64,000 nt of DNA, taken from assembly GCF_008056315.1 (NCBI RefSeq), contig NZ_VRKQ01000010.1, positions 992,001-1,056,000 of the forward strand. Direction: 5' to 3'. The notes beneath the pieces were generated by a model. That model made no database searches, was not told where the DNA came from, and saw only the letters and a list, made by a program, of their open reading frames with translations. This stretch comes from Seonamhaeicola maritimus. GTDB taxonomy: Bacteria > Bacteroidota > Bacteroidia > Flavobacteriales > Flavobacteriaceae. Position numbers and translations under genes: made by a program. The first letter of the stretch is position 1. The number at the start of each line of letters is the position of its first letter. Positions 33,595-42,192 of this stretch are shown one piece after another.

Positions 33595-36336
33595 TTAGAA
33601 AGTGTATTTAAGGCTAAGACTTAATAAACTTCCTTTTTTATAAGAACTTACGGTTGCGTTAGTAACTTCACTAGTATTTATATCTCTTATTAGCTGTGTT
33701 TGTTCAATTTCAGGGTTTAATAAATTTCTACCCACAAATTTCAACAACAGCTTATCTGTTAATTGCTTGCTCATAACAAGGTCCATGGTAAAGAACCCCT
33801 TTTCAATAATCTCGTCATTATATAATACTGCACTGTTAGCAAAATCTTCAGGAGAACCTAATGCAAATATTTTATCAGAAGAATAGTTCCCAGTCAATGT
33901 CGCAATAAACTCTTTTTCTTTTTGATTATTATAACCTAAAGAACCATTAACTATAAAATCTGATGCACCTTGTAATTCAGAATCTGTCTGCCCGTTGTAT
34001 TGGTATTCTTCTAACAAATCTTGATTAAACCACATTTTTGTAATGTTAGTATTGAAGTTTAAAAGACTCTCTTCATCTTCATTTTCAAGAAGACTCAATC
34101 TGGTTTCAAATTCTAAACCAAAAACATTGGCTTCTTCACCCGTATTTGAATATTGAAATATTCCTGATGACCCTCTTGTTTGTGCTAAGTTTATAGGGTT
34201 TTTAATTTGTTTGTAAAAAGTAGTAGCTGAAATTAACTCACTTGTTTCTGGAAAGAACTCCCATTTTAAATCTAAATTAAAAACATCAGATTTTTCTAAA
34301 CTAGGATCACCTCTTGTAACACGACCTGTAGGTGATACGTATTCAAAAGGAGCTAATTCTTTAAACTCAGGCAATGTTTGTGTAAAACTAGCAGCAAAAC
34401 GTAAAGCTTGTTTTTCATTAAGCTGGTATTTTCCATTTGCACTTGGATAGATTTCTGAGTATGATTTAGAAATAGACCCTACTCTGCCAACATAATTAGC
34501 TACGTCCCAAATTACATTTAGTTCATCCCTTTCAAATCTAACCCCAACATTTCCTGAAAAACGTTTGTTTATTCCGAAATCTAAATTTGCAAACCCTGAA
34601 ATTATATTTAAATCGGCATCATATCTATCTGGGTCTCTTTCTCTTAAAACTAATCCGTTTTCAAATCCGCTCTCTGTAAAAGTTTGAGAGAACATATCAA
34701 CAGAAGGTACTTGAAAATCTCTAGCCCTTACTCCAATAAACAAAGAGCTAAATACTCTGTCTTTCTGACGAATATTAGCACCAACGTGAAGCTTATATGG
34801 TAATATTTCATCATCATCAGGATTACCAAAACTTATTTCATCTTTTATAAATGCATTGTATTCTGTGTCTTCAATATTTTGACTAGATTTTCTCTGTTGA
34901 AAATCACCAACATGCGCATATTGCACTGTGTTTTCATCAAGAATATTGGCTTCATTCCTAATTCTGTTCGGCTCTTGTGCCCAAACATAATTATAACCTG
35001 CAGCCCATTTTAATGTATTATTTTCTGTAAGACTGTGTTCTCCGTTTATTTGGTTTACTAGCAAAACCGTTTGCTTGTAGTTTTGATCTCTTACAAAAGC
35101 CCCATCTTCTTGTGGATCTTGATCAAAAACATATCCTAAACCATTTCTACCTTGCTCATAAACATTGTCTGAACTATTAATAACAGATAAACTGCTTATT
35201 TTTATTTTATTGTCATTATTCAGTTTTAACCTAAAATTTACATAACCCGTAGAGTTTATATTAGTTGTAAACAATTCGGTATCTGTAAATTCATTATCCA
35301 AAATGTTAGATCTGTAACTTCTAAATACTCCTTCTTGATACTGGTGTACTATAGAATGAGTACCAGCAATCGTAATGGCAAGTTCTTTTCCGAATACATC
35401 AAACTTCTTCCCTCCAGAAAGAGAAATATTATAGTTACCAGTACCGTTTTTGGTTAACGGATCCCAACCTTGTCTAGTTATTAAGTCTACAACCGCGTAT
35501 TTCTTTTTATGAAATCCTAAAGTAACATCTTCCGTTATAATACTTCTTTTAAAATTGCCATCTAAACCAACAACATTGGTGTTATAACCAGAACCAAGCC
35601 CTACTGAGAATCCTTTTTTAGTATATTCTTTTGAAACAACATCAACATTACCTGAACTTTGATCTGCATAACTTGAAGTTGAATACGTTTTACTTATACC
35701 AACATTTTGAATGATGTTGGTTGAAAATAAACTAAGGTTGATATTCTTGTTTTCAACATCATCAGAAGGGATAGGTAAGCCATTCATGGTTGTTGATAAA
35801 TATCTATCTCCTAATCCTCTAATATAAATAGCTCCAGAACCTTCACTTTTTGTAACACCAGAAATTTTGGTAGTTGCATTGGCAGCATTAGAAACACCAA
35901 TTTTTGAAAGCCTTTCGGCCCCAATACTTTCTTTAATTACTGTGGCCTTTTTTTGTTCAAGTAACAAAGCAGTTTCATTCTCTCTAGTTTTAACTGTTGT
36001 AATAACCACTTCATCTAAAGATGCAGCACTAGCAGCCATAACAACATTAACTTCAGTTATTTTACCCGCTAAAACTTCAATTGCTATTTCTTGAGTTTCG
36101 TAACCTACAAAACTAAATATTAAAGTATAAGATCCCACCTCTAAATTATCTAATCTATAAGAGCCGTCCATATCTGAAGTGGTTCCGTGAGTAGTCCCTT
36201 TAATAAGAACATTAGCAAAAGCCAAAGGTTCATTGTTATATTCTTTGTCGGTTAATTTTCCAGACACAGAACCTGTGTTTTGTGCAAAGGAAAATACAGA
36301 CATTAATAGCACTAATAATAGTGTGAATTTTTTCAT
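33595..36336 (-). CDS. TonB-dependent receptor (not SusC type), predicted Pho-regulated
   Basis: A 913-residue outer-membrane receptor. Signal peptide (residues 1-18), CarboxypepD_reg-like domain (about 22-110, GSVSGKLTDKEYNNEPL ... SFVGYETQEIAI), a TonB-box-like stretch, a plug domain (about 130-240, VSNAANATTKISGVTKSEG, GLGDRYLSTTMNGLPIPS) and a 22-strand barrel ending SLSLKYTF. It imports a ligand across the outer membrane with TonB energy. Six 11-bp TAACAT units upstream suggest induction by phosphate limitation, so the ligand may be a phosphorus compound. The gene order on this strand is CarboxypepD_reg protein, receptor, duplicated lipoprotein. Confidence 0.9.
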   Translation of the reverse strand: MKKFTLLLVLLMSVFSFAQNTGSVSGKLTDKEYNNEPLAFANVLIKGTTHGTTSDMDGSYRLDNLEVGSYTLIFSFVGYETQEIAIEVLAGKITEVNVVMAASAASLDEVVITTVKTRENETALLLEQKKATVIKESIGAERLSKIGVSNAANATTKISGVTKSEGSGAIYIRGLGDRYLSTTMNGLPIPSDDVENKNINLSLFSTNIIQNVGISKTYSTSSYADQSSGNVDVVSKEYTKKGFSVGLGSGYNTNVVGLDGNFKRSIITEDVTLGFHKKKYAVVDLITRQGWDPLTKNGTGNYNISLSGGKKFDVFGKELAITIAGTHSIVHQYQEGVFRSYRSNILDNEFTDTELFTTNINSTGYVNFRLKLNNDNKIKISSLSVINSSDNVYEQGRNGLGYVFDQDPQEDGAFVRDQNYKQTVLLVNQINGEHSLTENNTLKWAAGYNYVWAQEPNRIRNEANILDENTVQYAHVGDFQQRKSSQNIEDTEYNAFIKDEISFGNPDDDEILPYKLHVGANIRQKDRVFSSLFIGVRARDFQVPSVDMFSQTFTESGFENGLVLRERDPDRYDADLNIISGFANLDFGINKRFSGNVGVRFERDELNVIWDVANYVGRVGSISKSYSEIYPSANGKYQLNEKQALRFAASFTQTLPEFKELAPFEYVSPTGRVTRGDPSLEKSDVFNLDLKWEFFPETSELISATTFYKQIKNPINLAQTRGSSGIFQYSNTGEEANVFGLEFETRLSLLENEDEESLLNFNTNITKMWFNQDLLEEYQYNGQTDSELQGASDFIVNGSLGYNNQKEKEFIATLTGNYSSDKIFALGSPEDFANSAVLYNDEIIEKGFFTMDLVMSKQLTDKLLLKFVGRNLLNPEIEQTQLIRDINTSEVTNATVSSYKKGSLLSLSLKYTF

Positions 36337-36357
36337 TATTTGGTAATTAAATTTTTT

Positions 36358-36440
36358 GCAAAGAAAGACCCGTAATGTGAATACGATGTTACCAGTAGGT
36401 TAAACAATAGTAATAGATATGTTAGCTAAATGTTACCTAA
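36358..36440 (-). promoter_or_regulatory. Putative Pho box array (six units) and -7 element of the TonB receptor gene
   Basis: Minus-strand reading: TTTGC (36362-36358), 12 bp, then CGTATTCACAT, ACTGGTAACAT, TTGTTTAACCT, ATCTATTACTA, TTAGCTAACAT and TTAGGTAACAT, all 11 bp and contiguous (36375-36440). Units 3 and 4 are the degenerate ones, as in the array at 36991-37073. Confidence 0.75.
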
Positions 36441-36530
36441 ATTATTCTGTAAACGGTAATTGGTTACAATAATTTAATATACGGTTACACTTAATATTCT
36501 TAATAGATAAAAGCTCGAATTTGGTATATA

Positions 36531-36558
36531 AAAAAAGCAACTTGATTAAGTTGCTTTT
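36531..36558 (-). terminator. Terminator of the CarboxypepD_reg-like gene
   Basis: An 11-bp stem AAAAGCAACTT/AAGTTGCTTTT with a 4-nt loop. The T-tract is on the minus strand. It isolates the upstream small gene from the TonB receptor gene. Confidence 0.75.
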
Positions 36559-36582
36559 CATTTCTATTTAAAAGAAGAGTGA

Positions 36583-36972
36583 CTAATTATCTTCAGTAGA
36601 ATTTTCCTTTTCTTCTCTAGAAGCAGTACTTTCTAATGCTATTAAATCTGCAAAAGAAATAGAGCTAGCGCCTAATGAAGATTTGATTTCTGTAATTTTA
36701 TTAGAAGCAACATTTATTTTTAACTCTTTAGACTCATAACCTGCAAAACTTAATTGAAGCGTATAAGTACCTTCATTTAAAAGCTCAAATTGAAATACAC
36801 CGCTTAGGTCTGATTGAGTTGTGACTCCCGTTTCTTTAATCTTTACGTGCGCATAAACTAATGGAGCGTTATTCTCTTCGGCATCACCTAAAGTCCCAAC
36901 AACAGAACCAAATCCTTGGCCAAAAGTGCTATACGTCACTAACGTTACTAAAATGAATAAAAAGTTTTTCAT
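36583..36972 (-). CDS. Orphan CarboxypepD_reg-like domain protein, predicted Pho-regulated
   Basis: The 129-residue exported protein has a signal peptide (MKNFLFILVTLVTYSTFGQ) followed by one CarboxypepD_reg-like domain (SVVGTLGDAEENNAPLVYAHV ... LSFAGYESKELKINV, shown in part) and a short acidic tail. It resembles the N-terminal domain of the TonB receptor encoded next to it, but has no plug or barrel. Its promoter matches the receptor promoter unit for unit. It may be a decoy or accessory for the receptor; this is inference. It could also be the remnant of a lost receptor. Confidence 0.8.
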   Translation of the reverse strand: MKNFLFILVTLVTYSTFGQGFGSVVGTLGDAEENNAPLVYAHVKIKETGVTTQSDLSGVFQFELLNEGTYTLQLSFAGYESKELKINVASNKITEIKSSLGASSISFADLIALESTASREEKENSTEDN

Positions 36973-36990
36973 CAGAATTCTTTTTCTATG

Positions 36991-37073
36991 GCAAAGAAAA
37001 AGTTTTCATGTAATACTTGTGTTACCTAAAGTTTAAACAACTATGATTAAAATGTTACCTTAATGTTACCAAA
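36991..37073 (-). promoter_or_regulatory. Putative Pho box array (six units) and -7 element of the CarboxypepD_reg-like gene
   Basis: Minus-strand reading: TTTGC (36995-36991), 12 bp, then AAGTATTACAT, TTAGGTAACAC, TTGTTTAAACT, TTTAATCATAG, TAAGGTAACAT and TTTGGTAACAT (37008-37073), contiguous and in register. Confidence 0.75.
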
Positions 37074-37130
37074 TTTTTGAGTTTTATTTCTGTTGAATTT
37101 ATTTATCTTGCTTGTTCTTAAATTGAACGA

Positions 37131-38453
37131 ATGAACTGGGAACAATTACTATCATTAAAACGCTTTGGCGACACCAATAAACGCATAAGAAAAGAACAAG
37201 ACGAAACCAGGTTGGGTTTTGAAGTAGATTATGATAGAGTTATTTTTTCATCAGAATTTAGAAGTCTTCAAGATAAAACGCAGGTCATTCCATTATCAGA
37301 AACCGATTTTGTTCATACTAGGTTAACACATAGTTTAGAGGTAAGCGTGGTAGGACGTTCTTTGGGCCGAAAAGTAGGCCAGAAACTTTTAAAAAAATAC
37401 CCGCATTTACAAGAAGTTCATGGTTATCAAATTAATGATTTTGGTGCTATTGTGGCTGCAGCAGCTTTGGCTCATGATATTGGAAACCCACCTTTTGGGC
37501 ATTCTGGTGAAAAGGCTATTGGTGAGTTTTTTAAATCTGGTATTGGTAAAGTTTATAAAACGCAATTATCAGATAAGCAATATCAAGACTTATGTGATTT
37601 TGAAGGTAATGCCAATGGTTTTAAAATCATAACTCAAAACAAATTAAGATTAAGCTATGCTACTTTAGGGGCTTTTATGAAATACCCTAAAGAGTCCCTG
37701 CCTAAAAAACCAACAAACCACATTGCAGATAAAAAGTATGGGCTTTTCCAAACAGAAAAGCACATGTTTGAAAATGTAGCTGAAGAGTTAGGTCTTAAAA
37801 ATCGAAGCGAAAAAGATGTGAGCTATGCACGTCATCCGTTAGCTTATTTAGTAGAGGCTGCTGACGACATTTGTTATACCATTATTGATTTTGAAGATGG
37901 GATTAACCTTGGATTGATTGAAGAAGAATTTGCATTAGAATATTTAATCAATTTAGTAAGAGACAATATTAAAACCGAAACCTATTATGCTCTCAATAAT
38001 AAAGAAGAGCGTGTTAGTTATTTAAGAGCTTTGGCTATTGGTACTTTAATTGATGAAGCGGTAGAAATTTTCATGAATAATGAAGAAGCTATTTTAAATG
38101 GAGATTTTGATTGTGCTTTATTTGATAAAAGTAAATATGAAGCCCAAATTGATGATATTATAAAGATAAGTGTTGAGAATATTTATCAGTCTGAAGAAGT
38201 TATTGATAAGGAGATTGCCGGTTATCAAATCATCAATAAACTTTTAGGTGTTTACACTAATGCGGTTAATAAAAGTTTTGATGGAACTGCCTCAAATTAT
38301 GACCAACTCATTTTAAAAAGAGTGCCTAAAACTATAGATTTTTCTAGTGACGATTTGTACGAACGCTTATTGGCAGTATGCCATTATGTATCTCTACTAT
38401 CTGATAGTAAGGCGATAATGCAACACAAAAAAATTGGAGGAATTAATCTATGA
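37131..38453 (+). CDS. dgt: Deoxyguanosinetriphosphate triphosphohydrolase
   Basis: A 440-residue HD-domain enzyme that hydrolyses dNTPs, chiefly dGTP, to the nucleoside and triphosphate. The metal-binding residues are in TRLTHSLEVSVVGRSLG near residue 64 and ALAHDIGNPPFGHSGEKAIG near residue 113. The N-terminal TRLGFEVDYDRVIFSSEFRSLQDKTQV (shown in part) is typical of the family. It is divergent from the Pho-regulated gene block and probably not part of it. Confidence 0.93.
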   Translation: MNWEQLLSLKRFGDTNKRIRKEQDETRLGFEVDYDRVIFSSEFRSLQDKTQVIPLSETDFVHTRLTHSLEVSVVGRSLGRKVGQKLLKKYPHLQEVHGYQINDFGAIVAAAALAHDIGNPPFGHSGEKAIGEFFKSGIGKVYKTQLSDKQYQDLCDFEGNANGFKIITQNKLRLSYATLGAFMKYPKESLPKKPTNHIADKKYGLFQTEKHMFENVAEELGLKNRSEKDVSYARHPLAYLVEAADDICYTIIDFEDGINLGLIEEEFALEYLINLVRDNIKTETYYALNNKEERVSYLRALAIGTLIDEAVEIFMNNEEAILNGDFDCALFDKSKYEAQIDDIIKISVENIYQSEEVIDKEIAGYQIINKLLGVYTNAVNKSFDGTASNYDQLILKRVPKTIDFSSDDLYERLLAVCHYVSLLSDSKAIMQHKKIGGINL

Positions 38454-38528
38454 TTCGACACTTAATCGAAAAAATATTGTATTTAATCGATATTTTGTTT
38501 AAATTGGCTTTTCTAAACCAAACCTACC

Positions 38529-38654
38529 ATGAAAAAAATACTAGGTATTTTAGTTATAGCATTTTTGGCTTATGCCTGTACTTTAGTTGTTGCTGATATT
38601 ACAAATGCTTCTTCATCTACAGATAATATCCAACAACTTTCTGCTAATAAATAA
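38529..38654 (+). CDS. Small predicted lipoprotein, 41 residues
   Basis: An ATG at 38529 opens a 41-codon frame with a clear signal sequence, MKKILGILVIAFLAYAC, where Cys17 fits a lipobox (LAYAC). The mature part is about 25 residues, Ser/Asn/Thr rich. The stop overlaps the 3' end of dxs by 11 bp in convergent orientation. Not recognised as a known family. The strong signal sequence is the only evidence of coding. Confidence 0.5.
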   Translation: MKKILGILVIAFLAYACTLVVADITNASSSTDNIQQLSANK

Positions 38655-40401
38655 GCTTTTTTATATAGATATTTAAAGATCTGGGGTCTAACCCAACCAG
38701 TTTCTCTAATTCATCAACTTTACCGTGTTCAAGAAAGTCGTCCGGAACACCTAAAACTTTGATTGGGTTTTTATAGTTAAATTCCGCGGCAAATTCTAAA
38801 ATGGCACTTCCGAAACCACCTTTAATGGTGCCGTCTTCAACGGTTATAATTGTGTTGTAATTTTTAAAAATTATGCGAAGTAATTTTTCATCTAAAGGTT
38901 TAACAAAACGCATGTCATAATGCGCAACGTCAAAGTCTTCAATTGCCTCGGTCACATTCTTAGATATTGCTCCAATACTTAAAACAGCTAAATTTTCACC
39001 TTCTTTAAGTTGAATGCCCGTTCCAATTTCTATTTTGCTGAAAGGTTGTTTCCAATCTAAAGTAATACCCCTTCCTCTTGGGTATCTTATGGCAATAGGG
39101 TTTTCTAAACCTAATTGAGCAGTGTACATAATATTACGTAGGTCAACCTCATTTCTTGGTGCAAAAATGATAAGGTTCGGTATACAACGTAAATAGGCTA
39201 AATCAAAAACTCCATGATGTGTAGCACCATCTTCACCAACTAAACCAGCACGATCTAAACAAAATACAACGGGTAATTTTTGTAATGCCACATCATGAAT
39301 TACTTGATCATAGGCGCGTTGTAGAAAAGTAGAATAGATATTGCAAAAAGGGATTAAACCTTGAGTTGCCATACCTGCAGCTAATGTAACAGCATGCTGT
39401 TCTGCTATACCAACATCAAAAGCGCGTTCTGGAATTTCGTCCATCATAAATTTAAGCGAACTGCCAGTAGGCATAGCCGGAGTAATTCCAACTATATTAT
39501 CGTTTTGTTTTGCTAACTCAACAATGGTATGTCCAAATACATCTTGATATTTGGGAGGTAATTCTGAGGTCGATTTGAAGATAATTTCACCTGTAGAAGA
39601 ATCAAATTTTCCAGGAGCATGATATTTAACTTGATTTTCTTCGGCTTGTTTTAATCCCTTTCCTTTAGTGGTAATAATATGTAGTAATTTAGGGCCTTTA
39701 ACAGTTTTTAATCGTTCTAATTCAGTGATAATTTTTTGAATATCATGACCGTCAATTGGACCTGAATAATCAATATTTAAAGCTTCAATAATATTATTTC
39801 GCCGTTGAGTTCCTTTTTTAACATTGGTTAGATATTGTTTTAAAGCACCTACGCTTGGGTCTATGCCAATGGCATTGTCATTTAGAATTACTAACAAATT
39901 AACATCAGTAACTCCTGCGTGGTTTAAGCCTTCAAAAGCCATTCCGCTGGCAATGGAAGCATCACCTATTACCGCGATATGATGTTTGTCTTCACCTTTT
40001 AATTTTGAAGCAATTGCCATTCCTAAAGCTGCAGAAATGGAGGTAGAGGAATGACCAACTCCAAAAGCGTCATATTCGCTTTCTTCACGTTTAGGGAAAC
40101 CACTAATACCATCTAATTGTCTATTGGTATCAAAAATATTTTTTCGGTTGGTTAAAATTTTATGCCCGTATGCCTGATGACCAACATCCCAAATTAGTAA
40201 ATCTTCAGGTGTTTTAAATACATAGTGTAAGGCTATAGTTAATTCAACTACACCTAAACTGGCGCCTAAATGACCTTCTTTTGAGGCTACAATATTAATA
40301 ATAAACTCACGTAACTCTTTGGCGAGTTGAGGTAGTTCATCCTCCTTTAGAAGGCGTAATTCTTTAGGCGAATTTATATGTGTTAATAATTGCTTTTGCA
40401 C
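38644..40401 (-). CDS. dxs: 1-deoxy-D-xylulose-5-phosphate synthase
   Basis: The first enzyme of the MEP isoprenoid pathway condenses pyruvate with glyceraldehyde 3-phosphate using thiamine diphosphate. Visible motifs: EGHLGASLGVVELT, IGDASIASGMAFEGLNHAG (ThDP/Mg site), AEQHAVTLAAGMA and DRAGLVGEDGATHHGVFD. About 585 residues, normal for Bacteroidota. No ATG lies near the N terminus. The GTG at 40401 is chosen because it lies four bases after the -7 element TACTTTTG, as in two other genes here, and gives MQKQLLTHINSPKELR. Confidence 0.93.
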   Translation of the reverse strand: MQKQLLTHINSPKELRLLKEDELPQLAKELREFIINIVASKEGHLGASLGVVELTIALHYVFKTPEDLLIWDVGHQAYGHKILTNRKNIFDTNRQLDGISGFPKREESEYDAFGVGHSSTSISAALGMAIASKLKGEDKHHIAVIGDASIASGMAFEGLNHAGVTDVNLLVILNDNAIGIDPSVGALKQYLTNVKKGTQRRNNIIEALNIDYSGPIDGHDIQKIITELERLKTVKGPKLLHIITTKGKGLKQAEENQVKYHAPGKFDSSTGEIIFKSTSELPPKYQDVFGHTIVELAKQNDNIVGITPAMPTGSSLKFMMDEIPERAFDVGIAEQHAVTLAAGMATQGLIPFCNIYSTFLQRAYDQVIHDVALQKLPVVFCLDRAGLVGEDGATHHGVFDLAYLRCIPNLIIFAPRNEVDLRNIMYTAQLGLENPIAIRYPRGRGITLDWKQPFSKIEIGTGIQLKEGENLAVLSIGAISKNVTEAIEDFDVAHYDMRFVKPLDEKLLRIIFKNYNTIITVEDGTIKGGFGSAILEFAAEFNYKNPIKVLGVPDDFLEHGKVDELEKLVGLDPRSLNIYIKKLIY

Positions 40402-40405
40402 CAAG

Positions 40406-40413
40406 CAAAAGTA
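40406..40413 (-). promoter_or_regulatory. -7 promoter element of dxs
   Basis: TACTTTTG on the minus strand ends four bases before the proposed GTG start, so it predicts a leaderless mRNA. Confidence 0.5.
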
Positions 40414-40590
40414 AATGTTTTTACAAAGCAAAGGGAAATAGTCTATTAATTGTTTTTTGTTAATACATCACTCTTTCAGTAAAGAACTGAAGTAAAATGA
40501 CCAATATGTTCAAACATTGAATAATAATTTACAACTCATTTTTCGTTAAGGGTATATGTTTGATGCAATAAATTAATTAATCGATATTTT

Positions 40591-41418
40591 ATGAAAAAAT
40601 CATTACACAAAACCATTGTATTTACCTTTTTAATTGGTGTTATTAGTCTAGTAAATGCTCAAAGAATTCTCCATACTTTTGAAAGACCAATTACAGATCC
40701 TGATCCTTTTTACGGATGGGATTCTGATTGGAGTACTACTTATGGTGTTATGACTATAGATGAGGTTAATGATAGAGCAATATGTACTTTTGAAAATAAT
40801 GGGGCTGATTACATTAGGTTTTATTGGCGTACCTTAGTGCCAGGTGATAACATTTTAGATGTTTCAAATTACCCTATCCTTGCTATGAAAGGAGAAAGGC
40901 CTCCTGTTTATGCTAATTTTAGACTTATGACTTCAGGTGCTGACCCTCACCATAAACCAGGCACAGATGAAAACTCTATGCTTTTGTCAGGAACCACTGA
41001 TGTATGGTATTGGGACATAAATGCCCTTATCGGATCAAATGTTGAATTAATAGGATTTAATTGTGTGGATACTGGTCAAGCTGACCCAATTTCTGTAATG
41101 AATGTTGATTTTATAGGAACTTTTGCTAGTGTTCAAGAATTAACGGATTATAATAATGGAACAATTACTCTAAGTAATAATGATAGTGAAATAAGTGAAA
41201 ATAATTTAAAGTTGTTTCCTAACCCGACAAAGGATGTTGTGAATTTTGAGAATAGCACTAACGAAGTTATGACTATTAATGTTTATAATATTACAGGTAG
41301 AAAATTATTTTCTACAACTGAGCGTCAAATAGATATGTCTAGTTTAGCATCTGGCGTTTATTTATTTAAAATAGAAACAGAAACTGCTTCGGCTGTAAAA
41401 AGAGTAGTTAAACAATAG
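40591..41418 (+). CDS. Secreted protein with T9SS type A sorting domain
   Basis: The 275-residue protein has a signal peptide (TIVFTFLIGVISLVNAQ). Residues about 25-185 form a beta-sandwich-like domain (FERPITDPDPFYGWDSDW, YIRFYWRTLVPGDN) resembling DUF4979-type carbohydrate-binding modules in feel only; I do not assign it. The C terminus (about 200-275, LKLFPNPTKDVVNFEN ... SGVYLFKIET) is a type A sorting domain. Monocistronic, followed by a terminator. Confidence 0.8.
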   Translation: MKKSLHKTIVFTFLIGVISLVNAQRILHTFERPITDPDPFYGWDSDWSTTYGVMTIDEVNDRAICTFENNGADYIRFYWRTLVPGDNILDVSNYPILAMKGERPPVYANFRLMTSGADPHHKPGTDENSMLLSGTTDVWYWDINALIGSNVELIGFNCVDTGQADPISVMNVDFIGTFASVQELTDYNNGTITLSNNDSEISENNLKLFPNPTKDVVNFENSTNEVMTINVYNITGRKLFSTTERQIDMSSLASGVYLFKIETETASAVKRVVKQ

Positions 41419-41441
41419 ATATTTATCACTTTATAAAATTC

Positions 41442-41473
41442 AACTCCGATTCTAATTTAGAACCGGAGTTTTT
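41442..41473 (+). terminator. Terminator of the T9SS protein gene
   Basis: AACTCCG (41442-41448) pairs with CGGAGTT (41464-41470), with an inner TTCT/AGAA stem. A T-run follows. Confidence 0.75.
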
Positions 41474-41509
41474 ATTTAATATAATAGACGAATTTGTATT
41501 TTAGCCATT

Positions 41510-41959
41510 ATGATAGAACCTTTTGATGATACTTATTTTATGAAGAAGGCCCTACAAGAAGCGGAAACCGCTTTTGATAATGGTGAAATTCCGGTGGGAG
41601 CAGTTATTGTTATTGATAACAAGATTATAGCAAGAGGTCATAATCTAACAGAAACTTTAAACGATGTAACCGCACATGCCGAAATGCAAGCTATTACTGC
41701 TGCAGCTAATTTTTTAGGCGGAAAATATCTTCAAAAATGTACGTTGTATGTAACTCTGGAGCCTTGTCAAATGTGCGCTGGAGCTTTGTATTGGAGTCAA
41801 ATTTCTAAAATAGTTTATGGTACTAGAGATTTAGAACGCGGTTGTATTAATTTGAAGACTAAACTGCATCCAAAAACGGTAATTGAAGGTGGTATTTTGG
41901 CAGATGAAGCCAGTGAATTGTTGAAACGCTTTTTTATAATGAAGCGTAATTTGAATTAG
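41510..41959 (+). CDS. tadA: tRNA-specific adenosine deaminase
   Basis: Converts A34 to inosine in the tRNA-Arg anticodon. The 149-residue zinc enzyme has HAEMQAI (Zn-His and catalytic Glu) and LEPCQMCAGALYWSQI (two Zn cysteines), and the family start YFMKKALQEAETAFDNGEIPVGAVI (shown in part). Its stop overlaps the stop of the convergent membrane protein gene by 4 bp. Confidence 0.95.
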   Translation: MIEPFDDTYFMKKALQEAETAFDNGEIPVGAVIVIDNKIIARGHNLTETLNDVTAHAEMQAITAAANFLGGKYLQKCTLYVTLEPCQMCAGALYWSQISKIVYGTRDLERGCINLKTKLHPKTVIEGGILADEASELLKRFFIMKRNLN

Positions 41960-42192
41960 TGTTTTTTGTCTTCTTGAGATTCCCTCATCTTTTCTATATT
42001 TTCTTTGGTTAGCATATAATCTTTAAGATTTTTATCTTTCCATCTATAGTATGAAAACAAAGGAAATACTATAATAAACAAGCCCGCAACACCAAAACCA
42101 ATCAGTTTTTGAGAATTTTCAGTTTGGTTTAAAAACCCAGTTAAAATCAAACCCACTGAAGCTAAAAAAAATATAAGAATTAAATATTTCAT
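41956..42192 (-). CDS. Small two-helix membrane protein
   Basis: A 78-residue protein with two transmembrane helices (LILIFFLASVGLILTGFL and LIGFGVAGLFIIVFPLFSYY) and a charged C-terminal tail. No family recognised. Its start overlaps the ClC stop by 1 bp on the same strand, so the two are translationally coupled. Confidence 0.7.
   Translation of the reverse strand: MKYLILIFFLASVGLILTGFLNQTENSQKLIGFGVAGLFIIVFPLFSYYRWKDKNLKDYMLTKENIEKMRESQEDKKH

Noticed and set aside
36375-37073. CRISPR array or satellite DNA
   Set aside because: The 11-bp units are too short, there are no unique spacers, and they are phased to -7 promoter elements.
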